Positions 11,350 through 21,060 of a stretch of DNA of 29,799 nucleotides are shown one piece after another. Position numbers and translations under genes: made by a program. The stretch is from Fonticula-like sp. SCN 57-25 (lineage: Eukaryota > Nucleariida > Rotosphaerida): positions 1 through 29,799 of the forward strand of contig MEDX01000049.1 of assembly GCA_001724245.1 (NCBI GenBank). Reading direction: 5' to 3'. The notes beneath the pieces were generated by a model. It was not told where the DNA came from, searched no databases, and saw only the letters and a list, made by a program, of their open reading frames with translations. How positions within the stretch are numbered: the first letter of the stretch is position 1; each line of letters begins with the position of its first letter.

Positions 11350-11396
11350 CACTATTTCAGCCAAAGACGACGACAGACGCCGCGTGCTCCACTTCT

Positions 11397-12014
11397 TTAG
11401 AAGAACGAAAGCGCCGAGGCAACGGCGGCAAGGAGGGCAGTCACCGAAGCAAACGCCGCGGTGTGGAAGCCGCTGCTGCACTCGTACTTGAAGGAGTAGG
11501 CTGCGCCCGTAGCGAAGGTCGTCATAATCTCGCACTCGTCTTCGACGTAGGTTACATTGTAGCAGTTGACGGAGCAGTTGCTGTCATCGCAAATGTTGAC
11601 AACCGCATTGCCATTGGAACAGGAGTATGTGCGGAAGTAGCTGCCCACCTTATAGCAGGAACCGACAAGTCTACCGCTAACCTCCATGTAGGGGCCAGTG
11701 CAGTCCTCGCTGGCATATCCAAGGGTCAACAGATACTGGCCGTCAGCCGTGGGAGGGTAGATCGTGTTGGAGCAAACAGTCGACTCGGTCTCGCCGTCCG
11801 ACGTAGAGCAGATCTCCATGGAGTCCGAGCAATTGCCCACGGCAGTGAAGAACTGGGTAGGGACGTCCGAGCACACCTCATTGTTATCTACATGAGGCCA
11901 TCAATACGAATGTCAATGACCGAGCGGAAACATACGCGTGGAGACGACGGTGTTGCCAGCGGAAGCGCAGGCGACGAGGCCCAGAAGGGCAAGAACAATG
12001 AAACGAGCAGCCAT
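11397..12014 (-). CDS. Secreted 12-Cys protein, probably GPI-anchored, copy 2
   Basis: 189-residue paralogue from exons 12014-11936 and 11887-11397 with a 48-nt intron at the same place and phase as the other copies. Its donor is GTATGT, one of only two in the window lacking C at position 4. The signal peptide MAARFIVLALLGLVACASAG, the HNNEVCSD start of the mature chain, all 12 cysteines, the CSNTI(Y/W)PP motif and the hydrophobic tail FASVTALLAAVASALSFF are conserved. The mature region has diverged more from copies 1 and 3 than the signal exon and tail have. Unrecognised family; a surface GPI-anchored protein is the best reading. Confidence 0.82.
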
Positions 12015-12808
12015 TCTCACCGCGATGGATGCTGCTTCATGCGGTGTCCATACGTGGACAACGTGGGCGACAACGGCGCATTTTGATTGGTAGTTGAATC
12101 CCATTTTGGACATATTGCCGATCATCTCGATCACTGCACGTGATCTTCACTGGATCTAGATCCACATTCCATCGACATGGCCATCGGTATGCGTGCCTTT
12201 CAGGGGTGACATGAACCCCCTACCCCCGCTGCCTGTCAAGTGCGATGGCAGGTTGATACTTTCACCATTCTTACAGTTCATTGTCACCACACCCGCACCC
12301 GTTTACACCATCGACAAGATGAGATGATCAAAAGTGCCGATGTGGCGGAATCGCAAGGCATCCAAAGGCCACCATTCTGCGGCACAAACTAGTTTGCACG
12401 ATTCAATGGACCGACCGAGATTGCGCTCGATGCTGCGGAATCTGCCCCGGTGGGATGCTCGTTAAGGTTCCCCAGTCCGGTCATAACGTATCCCATAGCG
12501 ATACGATACCCAGATATCACAGATCGTGGCCCACTTTTCGGTGGTGTTTGTCAAGGACTAGTGCACTTCTGTGGTTGCACTGCGAAAGAATTATTGCGAA
12601 AAGAACTCCCCGCCTCGTGGCCGTTGTGTAAACTGCCCTGTCAAGGGCTCGTCGAACGGCCGACCTGTGATTGGCTGCAATCCCAGAAAGGAAACGCTTT
12701 CACCAATCAGATGTCTTCGAGCCCCGTGTTTCTCGACACGATTACCAGGAACCTCTCTCGATTGTTTTTTCTGTTGCCCCTTTCCTCCCCTTCCTCGTAC
12801 TGGCGAAA
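12015..12808. promoter_or_regulatory. Divergent promoter region of 12-Cys copies 2 and 3
   Basis: 794 bp between the two divergent starts. CCAAT boxes lie on the coding strand of copy 2 (12084-12090, about 70 bp upstream) and of copy 3 (CCAATCAG at 12703-12710, about 100 bp upstream; another, reversed, near 12669-12673). CACGTGAT is at 12137-12144. A pyrimidine-rich run directly precedes the copy 3 ATG. No gene is seen; open frames here are chance or overlap exon 1. Confidence 0.5.
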
Positions 12809-13414
12809 ATGGCTGCTCGCTTCACTGCCCTCGCCCTTCTCGGCCTCGTCGCCTGCGCTTCCGCTGGCAACACCGTTATCGCCTTGCGTACGTTGCCGCG
12901 TGATCACCGACATTTGTATTGACGGCCTTTTGTAGACAAAAATGAGATGTGCTCGGACGTCCCGACCGAATTCGCGACTGCCATGGATTCCTGCACTTCC
13001 AACATCGAGGTCTGCACCACCCTGGACGGCGAAACCACCTCTTCCGTTTGCTCCAACACGATCTGGCCCCCGCAGTCCGCTGGCCAGTATAGGTTGGGCC
13101 TGAACTATCTCAACAGCGATTGCTCTGGCGACTACACTTCCGTTCTTGGCGATCTCGTTGATACCTGCGTTCAAATTGGTTTGAGTTCTTTGTACCGCAA
13201 GTACACCTGCTCTGATGGCAAGGTGAACACCGTTACCTGCTCCGACAGCGCCTGCTCCACTGGCTGCACCACTGTCTCTGTCGACCAAGGCGCGTGCGAC
13301 ACTATCGGCGTTTTGTCCGTCAAGTACGAGTGCAGCAGCGGCTTCCAGACTGCGGCCTTCGCCTCGGTGACCGCCGTCCTTGCCGCTGTTGCCTCGGCCG
13401 TTTCGTTCTTCTAA
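12809..13414 (+). CDS. Secreted 12-Cys protein, probably GPI-anchored, copy 3
   Basis: 185-residue paralogue on the opposite strand: exons 12809-12887 (79 nt, as in the other copies) and 12936-13414, intron 48 nt. Signal peptide MAARFTALALLGLVACASAG is identical in protein to copy 1. The mature chain begins HKNEMCSD and contains 12 cysteines at matching positions, CSNTIWPP, YRKYTCSDGK and KYECSSGF. It ends with a hydrophobic GPI-type tail FASVTAVLAAVASAVSFF. The Cys11-Cys12 segment is the shortest of the three, so this loop is the variable site of the family. Function unknown; a surface or wall role is inferred from the signal peptide and tail. Confidence 0.84.
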
Positions 13415-13474
13415 AGAGCAGAAGCCGTCATGCGCGACGCCCGCCGTCCTCATCACGTTGACCAAAAAAATGTT

Positions 13475-13507
13475 ACCTCTTCATTTTTAATAAATTTGAA
13501 CGGTATT
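13475..13507 (+). promoter_or_regulatory. Conserved 3' block with AATAAA, 12-Cys gene 3
   Basis: ACCTCTTCATTTTTAATAAA followed by TTTGAACGGTATT; AATAAA at 13489-13494, 75 nt after the stop. It is the same block that follows copies 1 and 2. Confidence 0.6.
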
Positions 13508-13670
13508 TATGATGCCAACAGTACCACACAGTACACTATATTACCACACGCCGCGTCATATTTCCGCACGCTGCACTGCTTGAGATAAGTGCACCTTTAG
13601 AGTGGGCATCTTCCGGGCTTCATGCTGTATTGCGTTTCAGGGACAATCCGGAGAGGATTCAGGGGACCAT

Positions 13671-13688
13671 AATCCAGGGTGGATTCAG
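13671..13688 (-). repeat. Inverted copy of the 18-bp dyad repeat
   Basis: AATCCAGGGTGGATTCAG is the exact reverse complement of 10833-10850. It sits just upstream of the CstF64 start. Confidence 0.6.
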
Positions 13689-13711
13689 AGGGACTGCCAC
13701 TCACCACCAAG

Positions 13712-14957
13712 ATGCCGCCTCGGCAACAGCATGGTGGCGGCAACAGCCGAAGCGTATTTGGTGCGCTCTCCTGCCTTTGACGGAACCGTCTAACGCGCTG
13801 CCTGCTAGTCGCCAACATCCCGTACGGCGTCACAGAGGAGCAGTTGAAAGACATCTTTCGCCAGGTCGGCACTGTCCTTTCCTTTCGGTACGCGCGGCCC
13901 CGCTCGGTTCGATCGCCCGCTGAGCCGTTCCCGCGACAGGCTGCCGATCGATCCCGCCACGAACAAGTCGCGCGGATATGGCTTTTGTGAGTTTCCCGAC
14001 CAGGAGACGGCGCTTTCTGCGGTGCGCAATATGAACGGGTACCCGATCAACGGCCGCGAGCTGCGCGTGGATATGTCAACCGATGCGAGCGAACGCGGAG
14101 GGGGCGGCGGGGGCGGCGGTGGAGCGCCGCCGGCACAGATGCGTCAGTCTGCTCCGCCGCCGATGCAGAACGCGGCGTACATGCAGCAGGGCGCGCCGCA
14201 GCTTCATCAGCCGCCGGCTCCGACGCAGCACACCATCCCAGAAGATCCGTTTGCCAACCAGCTGCCATCGACGCCAGACGCCGCAGAGCTCATCATGCGC
14301 ACGGTTAGCGCCATGTCCACGAGTCAGCTTTACGATTTGCTTGTTCAATTGCAGGTGCGTTTGACGAACAGTTTTTTGGGTTTCTTTTCGTGTTCCTGGT
14401 TGGCCTTTTGCTGGTCTGCGGCGCATTTTCGCTTGCTGACAACTCTTTTCCGCCGCCTTAGACGATGACACAGCGCGAGCCTGAGCGCCTTCGCCACCTT
14501 CTTCACACCAATCCCTCTTTGACATACGCGCTGCTGCACGCGCAGGCGACCATGGGCATGATCCGCCTCGACAACCCCAAACTATACGCGCCGCCGTCGC
14601 AGGCGCAGTTTGCGCCGGGCCCGCCGCCGCCGCCACATGGCGCCTATTCAGCGCAGCCACCACCGCCGCCGTCATCGGCCCCGCCGCCGCCGCCCGCCAT
14701 GAGTGCGCATGTTTTCTTTGTTATTTGTGTTTTGCTGATGGTGTATTGTAGCCGAGCAGCAGCGCGTACAAATGCTCCAGCTTGTGGCAAACATGTCGCA
14801 GCGCGACATTGATGCCTACCCGGACCCGGCTCTGCGCGAGCAGCTGACTATTCTCAAGCAGCAGCTGGACTCGGCGCGGGGGGCAGTCCCGGCGGGTGCG
14901 CCGGCAGATCCCAGGGCGGGAGCGCCCGTCGACCCGAGGAGGAGGCAAAACAGTTAA
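13712..14957 (+). CDS. CSTF2: Cleavage stimulation factor subunit CstF64
   Basis: Binds the GU-rich element downstream of the poly(A) site during pre-mRNA 3'-end cleavage. Exons 13712-13760, 13809-13887, 13940-14354, 14462-14702 and 14752-14957 give 329 residues (introns 48, 52, 107 and 49 nt). An N-terminal RRM has RNP2 VFVANI (15-20) and RNP1 [10 protein letters not shown] (51-60). A poly-Gly run and a Pro/Gln-rich linker follow. Next comes the hinge domain ([14 protein letters not shown], then [20 protein letters not shown]), the site that binds CstF77/symplekin in the known family. After a Pro-rich stretch, the C-terminal domain [20 protein letters not shown] then LTILKQQL matches the CstF64 CTD. 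It is shorter than the human protein mainly in the linker. AATAAA at 14986-14991 is 29 nt after the stop. Confidence 0.92.
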
Positions 14958-15303
14958 AATAGCAGCATTTGTGCATTTTATTTTAAATAAAGCTTTTTTG
15001 TGCCGTATTGCATTTTGTGCTTTATAAATTTTGGCTATGCTCCAGCAACACTGCCAGCATTGTACCTCCGTGGGACAAATAATCTGCGAGGAACATGCCA
15101 GAAAGTCGATGTTTTCAAGCACAAATAAAATGAAAAGGCGGTTCACTCACAGTGTAATGGGTTTTGTGGGCGTTTCCTGCTGCTTTCCTTTCCAAAAAGC
15201 AGCCCTGAGCGCCGCCATCCCCACGTTATTACCATCACTCGCGTTTCGCTGACAGGCCACGTGATCCTTCTGCGCGTGGCCGCATCCTGCACGACCGTGC
15301 GCC
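14958..15303. other. Intergenic: CstF64 3' end and DHX37 promoter
   Basis: 346 bp. AATAAA at 14986-14991 serves CstF64; a second AATAAA is near 15124. A CACGTGAT box at 15258-15265 lies 39 bp before the DHX37 start. No gene is seen. Confidence 0.55.
15258..15265. promoter_or_regulatory. CACGTGAT box upstream of DHX37
   Basis: GGCCACGTGATCC, an E-box-type palindrome core about 40 bp before the ATG. The same CACGTGAT word occurs twice between CWC27 and its neighbour. Confidence 0.4.
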
Positions 15304-18300
15304 ATGGGCAAGAACCGCCCTCGCATGAACCCAAAGGGGCGCCAGCCCAAGGGCTCGCTCCCCTCTGGCCAGCTGCCCGACGCAACTGAGCCAGCCGACA
15401 CAAACGTCGAAGTCTTGCCGGGGGAGAAATCGGCAAAGATCGCCGTTCCGCAGCTGCCGCCGGCGCCCAAGGCGCTGTCGGCCAAGCAGCGCAAGCGCAT
15501 GGAAAAGTTTGTCGTACGTCTCTGCTTTAGTTTTGCGGCAGCGCGAGTGAAATGAGTGTATCTTAACGTGTTTCTTCAATAGGACCGGCAACTGAAGAAG
15601 GAGCAGCGCGTGGGCCTGATGGCCAAGCTCGGCGACGCCCCCACCTTTGATCGTGATCTGCTGATGCGCTCCAAGGATGTTGGCCGCAGCCAGCTCCCCT
15701 CTGAGCTCGTGCGCGAGCGGAAGCGCAAGGCGCTCGGCGACGACGCCGACGTCATGGCGCCGGACGCGATCGAGGCGTCGCTGCCCTCCAGCACCGCCGA
15801 GGCGATCCCCGACGGCAGCCACAAGGCTGAAAAGCGCCGCCGCCTAAGGCTGCTCCAGCGTCAGCGCAAGAAGGCCGCCAAGCTCGAGGCAGCGGCCTCT
15901 TCTTCCTCTGAAGAAGACGCTTCAAGCGAGAGTGAAGAGGAAGCGCCTCCGCCGCCGCCGCCGAAACCAACTCCGAAACCCGCACCTCCCAAGCCCGCCA
16001 AGCCCGCCGCCGCTGCGCCACCGCCGGCCGCTCGCTCGAAACCCGCTGACGCGCCTGCACTCCCTACCGTCCCCCGCCCTCGCTCCGCCCCCCAGCCCAC
16101 CGTTTTTGTTCCCGTGACGCGCTCGGCCGAAGTTCAGGCGCAGCGCGCCAAGCTTCCCGTATGCGCCGAAGAGCAGGTCATCATGGAGACGATTGCCGCC
16201 AACGACTTTGTCATCATTTCCGGCGAGACCGGCAGCGGCAAGACAACACAAGTGCCGCAGTTCCTTTACGAAGCCGGCTTTGGAAGCGCGTCGGGCGCGC
16301 GACCGGGCCGCATTGGCATCACGGAACCGCGCCGAGTGGCCGCAGTGAGTATGGCGGCGCGTGTCGGACATGAGCTCGGAGCGCCCGACAAGGTGTCTTA
16401 TCAAATTCGCTTTGACGGTACCGTGAGCGACGCGACGGTGATCAAGTTTATGACGGATGGTGTGCTGCTCAAGGAGCTCTCGACAGACATTCTGCTCAGC
16501 GGGTACTCGGCCATCATTGTCGACGAGGCGCACGAGCGCGGTCTCAATACGGATATCCTCATTGGTCTGCTCAGCCGCGCAGTGCCGCTCAGAAGAAAGC
16601 TCATGCAGGAGCAGATCGACGCGGGCGTCACGCCGTCAATTCGCGTACGTTTAATTTTGGTCAATGTACTTGTGGAATGTAGTGTGACATTGGCATCGTA
16701 ATTTTGATGATTTTGATATGTGTTTGACCATATTTACCTTTTTTTGGTATTATTTCATGTGAATTTGACCAATTCTCGCCATGTTTTGTCTTTTTGTTTC
16801 GTTTTCTTACCTTTTCCCGTAGGAACTCAAGGTGATTATCATGTCTGCGACGCTCCGCGTCGACGACTTTGTAAGCAACCGCGCTCTCTTCCCGACCGAC
16901 CCGCCGCCCGTCATCAACATCAACGCGCGCCAATTCCCCGTCGTCGTCCACTTTAACCGCCGCACGCCGCTCACCGACTACGCCGACGACGTCTTTACAA
17001 AGGTCAGCAAGATTCACCGCCGCCTCCCGCCGGGCGGCATCCTCGTCTTTATGACTGGTCAGCAGGAAATTATGGCGCTTTGTAAGCGACTCCAGCGCGC
17101 TTTCCCGGGCGCGGCGGGCGACGACGGCGTCGCCGGCGCAGCCCCAGTCAAGCGCCGCCGCGGGGGCGCCTCCATGGGCCTCGAGGAAGGTGCGCCTACC
17201 TGCGTTTTCTCACTTCTTATACTAAAAATCGCATGCGATTTTAGCGGATGCCGAGGATGGCGGCGACCGCGTTCGCGATGAAGAGTCGCTCAAGACGATG
17301 CGCGCCGCGATTGAGCTGCTTGACGCGTCGGGCGACAACGCGGCGGACGGCGAAGACGAAGAAGATGAAAATGAGCTCAGCTCGGACGCCGAGAGCGACA
17401 TTGAAGCCGACGGCGACAGCTCCGCCGGCCCCCTGTATGTCCTTCCGCTGTTTTCGCTGCTGTCGCCCGAGCGTCAAATGCGCGTTTTCGAGCCGCCGCC
17501 CGGCAATGCTCGCCTTTGCGTTGTCGCGACCAACGTGGCCGAGACGTCCATTACGATTCCGAATATAAAGTATGTTGTTGATACGGGCAAGAGCAAGCAG
17601 CGCAATGTGGACCCGCGCAGCGGCGTGCAGAGCTTTGATATTGATTGGATTTCAAAGGCGTCGGCGGACCAGCGGACGGGTCGCGCGGGTCGAACTGGGC
17701 CGGGTCACTGCTACCGCATCTACTCTTCGGCCGTCTTTCAGAACGAGTACGCACATGGACATGTTTACGTGTGTTGGTTTATTGGTGATGGTCTGATTCA
17801 TGTATCATTTATGGTGCTTTTCGGAAGGTTTTCGTGTGATTTTTACACCTTTTGTGACCCATTTTTTCCACTTTTTCCCCACTTTTCCTCCCACTTTTCT
17901 TTTATTCTAACCCTTTTTCCAGGTTCCCTCAGTTCTCCGAACCCGAAGTGACGTCAATCCCGATTGAAGGCGTCGTTCTGCAGCTCAAGAGCATGAACAT
18001 CCACAACGTCGTCACCTTCCCCTTCCCCACCCCCCCCTCGCCCGACGCCCTCCGCCGCGCCGAGCAACTGCTCGTCCGCCTCGGCGCCCTCGACAGCGAC
18101 GCCCGCCGAATCACCGACCTCGGCCGCACAATGTCGCAATTCCCGCTCGCCCCGCGCTTCAGCCGCATGCTCATCCTCGGCCGGCAGGGCGGCTGCCTTC
18201 CGCTCGCCGTCGCGCTCGTCGCGACCCTCACCGTCGGAAGCCCCTTTGTCGTCATTCCCGATGACAGTACTGATACGGAAACGGATGTGGATCGCCGCGG

Positions 18301-19249
18301 AATGCAGGCTTTCTCGCCCAATGGCAGCGTCGGAAGCGACATTTTGCGCCAATTGCGCGCTGTCGTCGCGTACGACAATGCGGCCGACCCAGTGCAGTTT
18401 TGCGCCGCGCACGCGCTGCGGCCAAAGGCAATGCAGGAAATTGCGCAGCTTCGCGCGCAGCTCGCCGGAATTGCCGCGACGGCGCTCGGCGACGAAAGCG
18501 CCCTGGCCAATGGGCGTCTTTCGCCGCCGTCGCGCGAGCAGGAAATTCTGCTTTGCCAGGTGCTGCTGTGCGGCTTTATGGACCAGGTGGCGCTGCGACT
18601 GCCGCCGGACGCCAAGGCGCCACGTGGCGCGTACCGCACGCTCTCCGCCGAAGGCTACGCTTTTATCCACCCTTCATCAGTTTTGTCGCATGCGTTTCCG
18701 CAGTTTTGCGTGTACACGGACATTGTGCAGAGCGCGGGGAGCGGCGGCGCGCGGCGGCACTTGAAGGGCGTCACTGAAGTAAAGCCCACGTGGTTGGCTC
18801 GCCTTGGCGGCGCCATGTGCACCTACAGCGAGCCGCTCGAGAACCCCGCGCCGCACTATGACGAGGCCAAAGATGCAATCATGTGTGTTTGCGAAGCGCT
18901 TTACGGCGCGCCGCTTTGGCGACTCCCGCCGACCGTTATGGAACACCCGCCAGGCAAGGCAAAAAGCGCCCACTTTGCAAAGGCACTTTTAGATGGAAAA
19001 ATTGTCGCTGCGCTGAAACCGTTCGAGTCGAAATGGAGCAGCAAAACGACAATTTTGCTGCGGCCGTGGAGTCTCGCAAAGGCGGTTGATATTGTGAATG
19101 TGATTAACAATGCTGGGATTGCGTCGAGAAAGGCGCTGTTGGAGAGGTGGGCGAGCGAGCCGGGGTTTTTGCTGGCGCAGGTGATGGCGTGGACGAATGA
19201 CCAGGCGGCGCAGGCGGCGCTGAGGCTCATGTGGCCGCCGACAAAGTAA
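15304..19249 (+). CDS. DHX37: DEAH-box RNA helicase DHX37/Dhr1 (U3 snoRNA release)
   Basis: In yeast and animals Dhr1/DHX37 unwinds U3 snoRNA from pre-18S rRNA in the nucleolus. Exons 15304-15513, 15583-16644, 16823-17189, 17245-17746 and 17923-19249 give 1155 residues. A basic/Pro-rich N-terminal extension is followed by motif [10 protein letters not shown] (from 284), [14 protein letters not shown] (384-387), SAT (432-434), [21 protein letters not shown], and [18 protein letters not shown]. Acidic insertions interrupt RecA domain 2 between the FMTGQ motif and the LPLFSLL segment, as in DHX37. The winged-helix, ratchet and OB domains follow ([19 protein letters not shown]). Two introns (178 and 176 nt) are much longer than usual here. 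Intron 17190-17244 ends in a palindrome that overlaps its 3' splice site. The stop TAA overlaps a GTAAGT, which is not the local donor type. Confidence 0.93.
17225..17242. repeat. 18-bp palindrome in a DHX37 intron
   Basis: AAAATCGCATGCGATTTT, the core of the palindrome at 7779-7798. Here it occupies the last part of a 55-nt intron, so its right arm runs into the TTTTAG acceptor. In RNA it could form a 7-bp stem with a CATG loop. Confidence 0.6.
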
Positions 19250-19435
19250 GTGTATTTGTGTATGCATAATTGTGACATTAATAGCAGAGAACGATACAGA
19301 CAAATATAGTATAAAAATGCAAAGTGATACCAAAAAAAAATATCATTGCATTGTGACATGCTGCATGCATGTGTACATAATCTGATACTTTTGTTCAATG
19401 GTGTATATTAAAATCAAAATGCATTTATATCACAA

Positions 19436-21003
19436 TTATGAGCGCTCGTCCTCGCGCGCACGTGCCATCAACCTATCACGTTCATACTCTGCTCTCCTCC
19501 TCTTTTCATCAATCTTTTTCAGCATCTCCCTATTCTGCTGCACCCTCGGGTCCAACACCAACTACAACAAAGTTAAAATTTTGATTACGTGTTCAAAAAT
19601 AGCGTACGAGGTCTTCTGTGTCGTCCTTGCCGCGCCGCTGCGATTCAACTGTCGGCATAAACGTCAGCTTGTGGCCAAGCCATCCGGCGTCAGTCGACGC
19701 GTCGCGCCGCCCAAACGTGTCCTTGCACGACTCACTACCCCTGAATCAGCCCCAGATTGCATATATGAATCATTGCGTACCAGTTGAGCAGCTCGTGCCT
19801 GGCGCAACGCTCGGCGGCGGCTTCCGGCTCGGCCTCGGCCGTCCCGCTGGACTGCAGCTTTCCCTTGAATTTGTTGAGCATTGCGAGTGTTTCCTCTTCG
19901 CGGTTGGCTTCGCGTCTGCGTCGCTGCTTGACATACTTTTCGCGCATCGCTTCCAGCGGCGAGGCAAGATCGTCGGCTTCCTTTGCTTTTTCCGCCGACA
20001 ATGACGCGCCGGTCGCGCCACGTGACTTGTAGGCGAGGACTTTACCGCGAACGGCTTCGATTTCGCGCTGGACGGCGGAGCGGCCGTCGGTCGGCGGTTT
20101 CGGGCCTTCATCATCAGAGGAGGAAATGTTGCCGTCAATGTCGTCGTCAGAGTCGGGCGAGCGAGGGCGCTTGGGTGTTTCTTTTACTGCCGCGGCGGCG
20201 GCGGCGGAGCGAGCGGCGCGCGCGGCCTCGACTTCGCGGCGAGCGGCGTCAATGTCGACGGCGGGGGCGCTGCTCAGACGCGGATCGTCCGTCACCGTCT
20301 CGTGCAAACTGACGAGCTTGCGCTTGGGGACATCGGCATCGGCTTCTTCTTCTTCATCGTCGTCGCCCTGGAAGGAAAGCAGCGCCTTGTTCTTAATGGC
20401 GCGCGCGCGCACTTTTGGCGCCGCGGCCTTTTCGGCAGCCGCTCGCGCGGCGTCGATCTCGGCGCGGCGATCGCGCGGCTCAATGTCCTCAAAGGGGTTG
20501 TGCAGAATGGTGACGCCCGTGATCTTGACGGGGAAGACAGGGCGGTCGTCGGCGTCCGTCTCGACGCCGGCGATGCGTAGAAGGTTAAAAATCGTGTCGC
20601 CGGTGATCTTGCCAAAGATGGTGTTTTTGCGGTCGAGGCCATCGGTGCGGTCGAGCGTGATGAAAAACTGGCTGCGATTCGAGTCGGGGCCCTCATTGGC
20701 CATCGCGACGAGGCCGCGGTGGTTGAAGCGGAGGCGCTGATGAAACTCGTCAATGAAGGGCGCGCCGTAGATCGACTCGCCGCCCGTGCCGGTGTTGGTC
20801 GGATCGCCCGTCTGCACCATGAAATCCTTCATGATGCGGTGGAAAAGGCAGCCATCATAGTAACCCTCCATGCAGAGCTGAACAAAGTTGCGGACGGCGC
20901 GAGGCGCCTCCTTGGGCCAAAGCTCAACGTCGAGGTCGCCATAGTTTGTCCGAAGGACAACCTTGCCGGACGTCGGCGGCTCCATGACATACATTTGACT
21001 CAT
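19436..21003 (-). CDS. CWC27: Spliceosome-associated cyclophilin CWC27
   Basis: Cyclophilin-type protein of the activated spliceosome. Exons 21003-19781, 19734-19608 and 19561-19436 (introns 46 and 46 nt) give 491 residues. The start MSQMYVMEPPTSGKVVL fits the family exactly. A cyclophilin domain fills about residues 10-175 (FHRIMKDFMVQTGDPTNTG, FITLDRTDGLDRKNTIFGK). The region after it is charged and contains the NPFEDI segment and KKR-type runs. The tail (GWLGHKLTF, then VLDPR, then a basic helix) matches the C-terminal part of CWC27, which binds CWC22/eIF4A3 in the known complex. The last two exons are short and would be missed by ORF calling. It converges with DHX37 (186 bp apart). Confidence 0.92.
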
Positions 21004-21060
21004 GGCGGGCGGCGATCTCCGGCGAGCACCGGTAGTCACGTGATATAGTCACGTGATCCC
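21004..21060. promoter_or_regulatory. 57-bp bidirectional promoter with paired TCACGTGA boxes
   Basis: Only 57 bp separate the start codons of CWC27 and the small acidic gene. Two perfect TCACGTGA palindromes lie at 21036-21043 and 21049-21056, repeating every 13 bp (AGTCACGTGAT twice). Confidence 0.6.

Larger units (their letters stand above)
10304..11396. other. Gene-poor interval between 12-Cys copies 1 and 2
   Basis: About 1.1 kb with no reading frame that shows the local codon bias. The part next to copy 1 is its promoter: CTGATTGG at 10394-10401 (CCAATCAG on the coding strand, about 95 bp upstream of the ATG), a TTTATAA-like sequence near 10370-10376, and further CCAAT-type words at 10430-10437, 10470-10474 and 10481-10485. 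At 10833-10881 there are two near-repeats of CCCCTGAATC(C/T)ACCCTGGA, one of which recurs inverted at 13671-13688. The right end is the 3' flank of copy 2. Confidence 0.5.
13415..13711. other. Intergenic: 3' flank of 12-Cys copy 3 and CstF64 promoter
   Basis: 297 bp. The left part has the conserved 3' block (13475-13507). The right part has an inverted copy of the 18-bp dyad repeat at 13671-13688, 24 bp before the CstF64 start codon, with a partial second copy at 13655-13665. No gene is seen. Confidence 0.5.

Noticed and set aside
12450-12935. 161-codon frame overlapping the promoter and first exon of 12-Cys copy 3
   Set aside because: It reads the signal exon in the wrong frame and has no coding bias.
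17747-17922. Possible C/D snoRNA in the long DHX37 introns (GTGATGG and CTGA words)
   Set aside because: The box-like words are adjacent rather than at opposite ends, there is no terminal stem, and the other long intron lacks CTGA.
19246-19251. GTAAGT overlapping the DHX37 stop codon as a further donor
   Set aside because: No other donor in the window is of this type, and the protein already reaches a natural family end.
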